Positions 62,645-64,000 of a stretch of DNA of 64,000 nucleotides are shown here, piece by piece. Under the pieces are notes generated by a model that was given only the letters and a program-made list of their open reading frames with translations, made no database searches and was not told the DNA's origin. The stretch's first letter is position 1, and every line of letters starts with the position of its first letter. Origin of the DNA: Altererythrobacter sp. BO-6 (GTDB lineage: Bacteria; Pseudomonadota; Alphaproteobacteria; Sphingomonadales; Sphingomonadaceae); NCBI RefSeq assembly GCF_011047315.1, contig NZ_CP049259.1:868001-932000 (forward strand), read 5' to 3'. The position numbers were made by a program, and so were the translations under genes.

Positions 62645-63735
62645 TGACAGATAAGCAACAATGCGAAATCGCCTGGTTCTCGGCGCTTTGTGATGACGAT
62701 TACGAATTCCTCGGCGTTACTGACCAGTATCTCAAGTCTAGCTGGGAGCATTGCCGCAACATCGTGCTGCGCGCGGAGGAAGGCGGGTTCGACAATATCC
62801 TGCTGCCTTCGGGCTACGAGCTGGGGCTCGACACCACCGTGTTCGCTGCTGCCGTTGCCACCCAGGTCAAGCGGATGAAGCTGCTGTGGGCGACCCGCAT
62901 CGGCGAGGACTGGCCCCCGCAGCTCGCGCGCCGGATCGCGACGCTTGACCGCATCCTTGGCCCTGACGCGACCGGCACGACCGGGCGGCTCAACGTCAAC
63001 ATCATTTCTTCCGACATGCCGGGGCAGAAGATGGACAGCGGCCCGCGCTATGGCCGCGCGACCGAGGTGATGAAGATCGTGCGCACGCTGCTCAATGGCG
63101 AGCATTTGAGCCACCATGGCGAGCACTACCAGCTCGAGCTCGATCCGGCGCGGATCAGCACGATTTCCGGCAAATGCCCGCCGTTCTATTTCGGCGGCCT
63201 GAGCCATGAAGCACGCGAATGTGCGGCAGAAGGCTGCGACGTCTACCTGATGTGGCCCGACACGATGGACAAGGTGCGCGAGAATATCGCCGACTTAAAG
63301 GAACGTGCCGCGAAATACGGCCGTACGCTCAAGTTCGGCTACCGCGTCCATGTGATCGTGCGCGAGACCGAAGACGAAGCGCGCGCCTATGCCGACCGCT
63401 TGCTATCGAAGCTCGACGACGAGGCCGGCCGCGCGATCCGCGAAAAGTCGCTCGATGCCAAGAATTACGGCGTCCAGCGGCAGGCCGAATTGCGCAGCGC
63501 CGCCGATGGCGACGGCTTCGTCGAGGAGAATCTGTGGACCGGCATCGGGCGCGCGCGCTCGGGCTGCGGCGCGGCGATAGTCGGCACGCCCGACCAGGTG
63601 CTCGCCAAGCTGCGCGCCTATCAGGCCGAAGGGATCGAGGCCTTCATCCTCTCGGGCTATCCGCATGTGAACGAGTGTGACATGTTCGCGCGCTATGTGC
63701 TGCCGCAGATCGAGCACGGCCCGCTGCAATTCTGA
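62644..63735 (+). CDS. Flavin-dependent sulfonate monooxygenase, SmoC-like (sulfoquinovose monooxygenase candidate)
   Basis: 363 aa from ATG 62644, which overlaps the previous stop. LLM-type luciferase-fold enzyme of the SsuD group: EIAWFSALCDDDYEFLGV at the N-terminus, GFDNILLPSGYELGLDTT, RLNVNIISSDMPGQKMDSGP, CPPFYFGGLSHEARECA and ENLWTGIGRARSGCGAAIVG. With FMNH2 and O2 it should cleave the C-S bond of SQ, giving 6-oxo-glucose and sulfite. SsuD itself (alkanesulfonates) is the alternative, but the adjacent sulfoquinovosidase and SmoB-like reductase favour SQ. The partner flavin reductase (SmoA) is not in the window. Confidence 0.83.
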   Translation: MTDKQQCEIAWFSALCDDDYEFLGVTDQYLKSSWEHCRNIVLRAEEGGFDNILLPSGYELGLDTTVFAAAVATQVKRMKLLWATRIGEDWPPQLARRIATLDRILGPDATGTTGRLNVNIISSDMPGQKMDSGPRYGRATEVMKIVRTLLNGEHLSHHGEHYQLELDPARISTISGKCPPFYFGGLSHEARECAAEGCDVYLMWPDTMDKVRENIADLKERAAKYGRTLKFGYRVHVIVRETEDEARAYADRLLSKLDDEAGRAIREKSLDAKNYGVQRQAELRSAADGDGFVEENLWTGIGRARSGCGAAIVGTPDQVLAKLRAYQAEGIEAFILSGYPHVNECDMFARYVLPQIEHGPLQF

Positions 63736-63745
63736 CTCTGAACCG

Positions 63746-64000
63746 ATGACTGACGCCTCTCCCCCACCATTCGACCTCGCCGTGATTGGCGGCGGGGTGA
63801 ATGGTTGCGGCATCGCGCGCGATGCGGCGGGACGCGGGGCGAAAGTGCTGCTGCTCGAGGCGGGCGACCTGGCCGGGGGCACCTCCTCGGCTTCGACCAA
63901 GCTGATCCACGGCGGTCTGCGCTATCTCGAGCATTACGAATTCGGCCTGGTGCGCGAGAGCCTGTCCGAACGTGAGCGGCTGTGGCGGATCGCCCCGCAC
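63746..64000 (+). CDS. glpD: Glycerol-3-phosphate dehydrogenase, N-terminal part (3' end outside window)
   Basis: The first 85 codons from ATG 63746. FAD-binding LAVIGGGVNGCGIARDAAGRG, VLLLEAGDLAGGTSSASTKLIHGGLRYLEHYEFGLVRESL is the GlpD signature. GlpD oxidises glycerol-3-phosphate to dihydroxyacetone phosphate at the inner membrane and feeds the quinone pool. Ten bases after the SmoC-like gene, so part of the same operon. Glycerol would come from SQ-glycerol cleavage, which implies a glycerol kinase just beyond the window. GG-type ribosome-binding sequence is weak. Confidence 0.92.
   Translation, partial: MTDASPPPFDLAVIGGGVNGCGIARDAAGRGAKVLLLEAGDLAGGTSSASTKLIHGGLRYLEHYEFGLVRESLSERERLWRIAPH

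Noticed and set aside
62644-63735. Calling the LLM enzyme SsuD (alkanesulfonate monooxygenase)
   Set aside because: No ssuABC or ssuE is nearby; adjacent sulfoquinovosidase and SmoB-like genes favour sulfoquinovose.
1-64000. CRISPR array, prophage or rRNA operon
   Set aside because: No regularly spaced repeats, phage structural genes or rRNA sequence were seen.

Overview
The window is GC-rich chromosomal DNA from an alphaproteobacterium, most likely a sphingomonad of the Erythrobacteraceae type. The evidence is the plant-like 8-vinyl reductase BciA beside CrtZ, the leuC/leuD block with a small ORF between the two genes, the DUF1476-BolA-Grx4 cluster, and the many TonB-dependent receptors (TBDRs) paired with halogenases and glycosidases. 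Assignments come from reading motifs and recalled families; no database search was run.

1-9.2 kb is housekeeping. It starts with the end of pspB, then pspC and five tandem small membrane/coiled-coil proteins, followed by sufE, ybaN-like, bciA, crtZ (reverse), a thioesterase, leuC - 50-aa ORF - leuD - quinone reductase, DUF1476, bolA and grxD, closed by a strong terminator. 9.4-15 kb holds a Nudix hydrolase, tRNA-Arg(TCT), a YhhQ-type transporter, and ppk1-ppx. 15-22.7 kb is a compact reverse-strand type IV secretion operon (virB1, B2, B3, B4, B6, B9, B10, B11) with no recognisable virB5, virB7, virB8, virD4 or relaxase.

22.9-28.8 kb has a TPR protein, a beta-helix-like lipoprotein and a TBDR separated by a strong terminator, and a frameshifted PhoB-type regulator. 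28.9-31.9 kb contains an 824-bp tandem duplication spanning an aldo/keto reductase and an SDR gene; it created an in-frame chimeric ORF and doubled a REPIN-like palindrome. A lipoprotein glycosidase, an acyl-CoA dehydrogenase and a small unknown protein follow.

35.3-49.3 kb is a maltodextrin/starch-type locus: GH97, secreted GH13, cytoplasmic GH13, LacI regulator, two flavin-dependent halogenases, a TBDR and a DUF6445 protein. TGCA-N6-TGCA palindromes lie in the divergent promoter. 49.8-53.7 kb is the complete Anbu operon: circularly permuted ATP-grasp, alpha-E, transglutaminase-like and Anbu peptidase.

53.7-64 kb looks like a TonB-dependent sulfoquinovose (SQ) utilisation locus: YeiH-type exporter, MFS transporter, TBDR, GH31 sulfoquinovosidase, LacI regulator, aldo/keto reductase (SmoB-like), flavin monooxygenase (SmoC-like) and the start of glpD. 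The implied route is SQ-glycerol to SQ plus glycerol, then SQ to 6-oxo-glucose plus sulfite, then glucose, with glycerol entering through GlpD.

Six genes between 28.1 and 60.7 kb carry exactly one single-base indel each and are otherwise intact. None was found in the first 28 kb. They may be sequencing errors, so those genes should not be called dead without checking reads.
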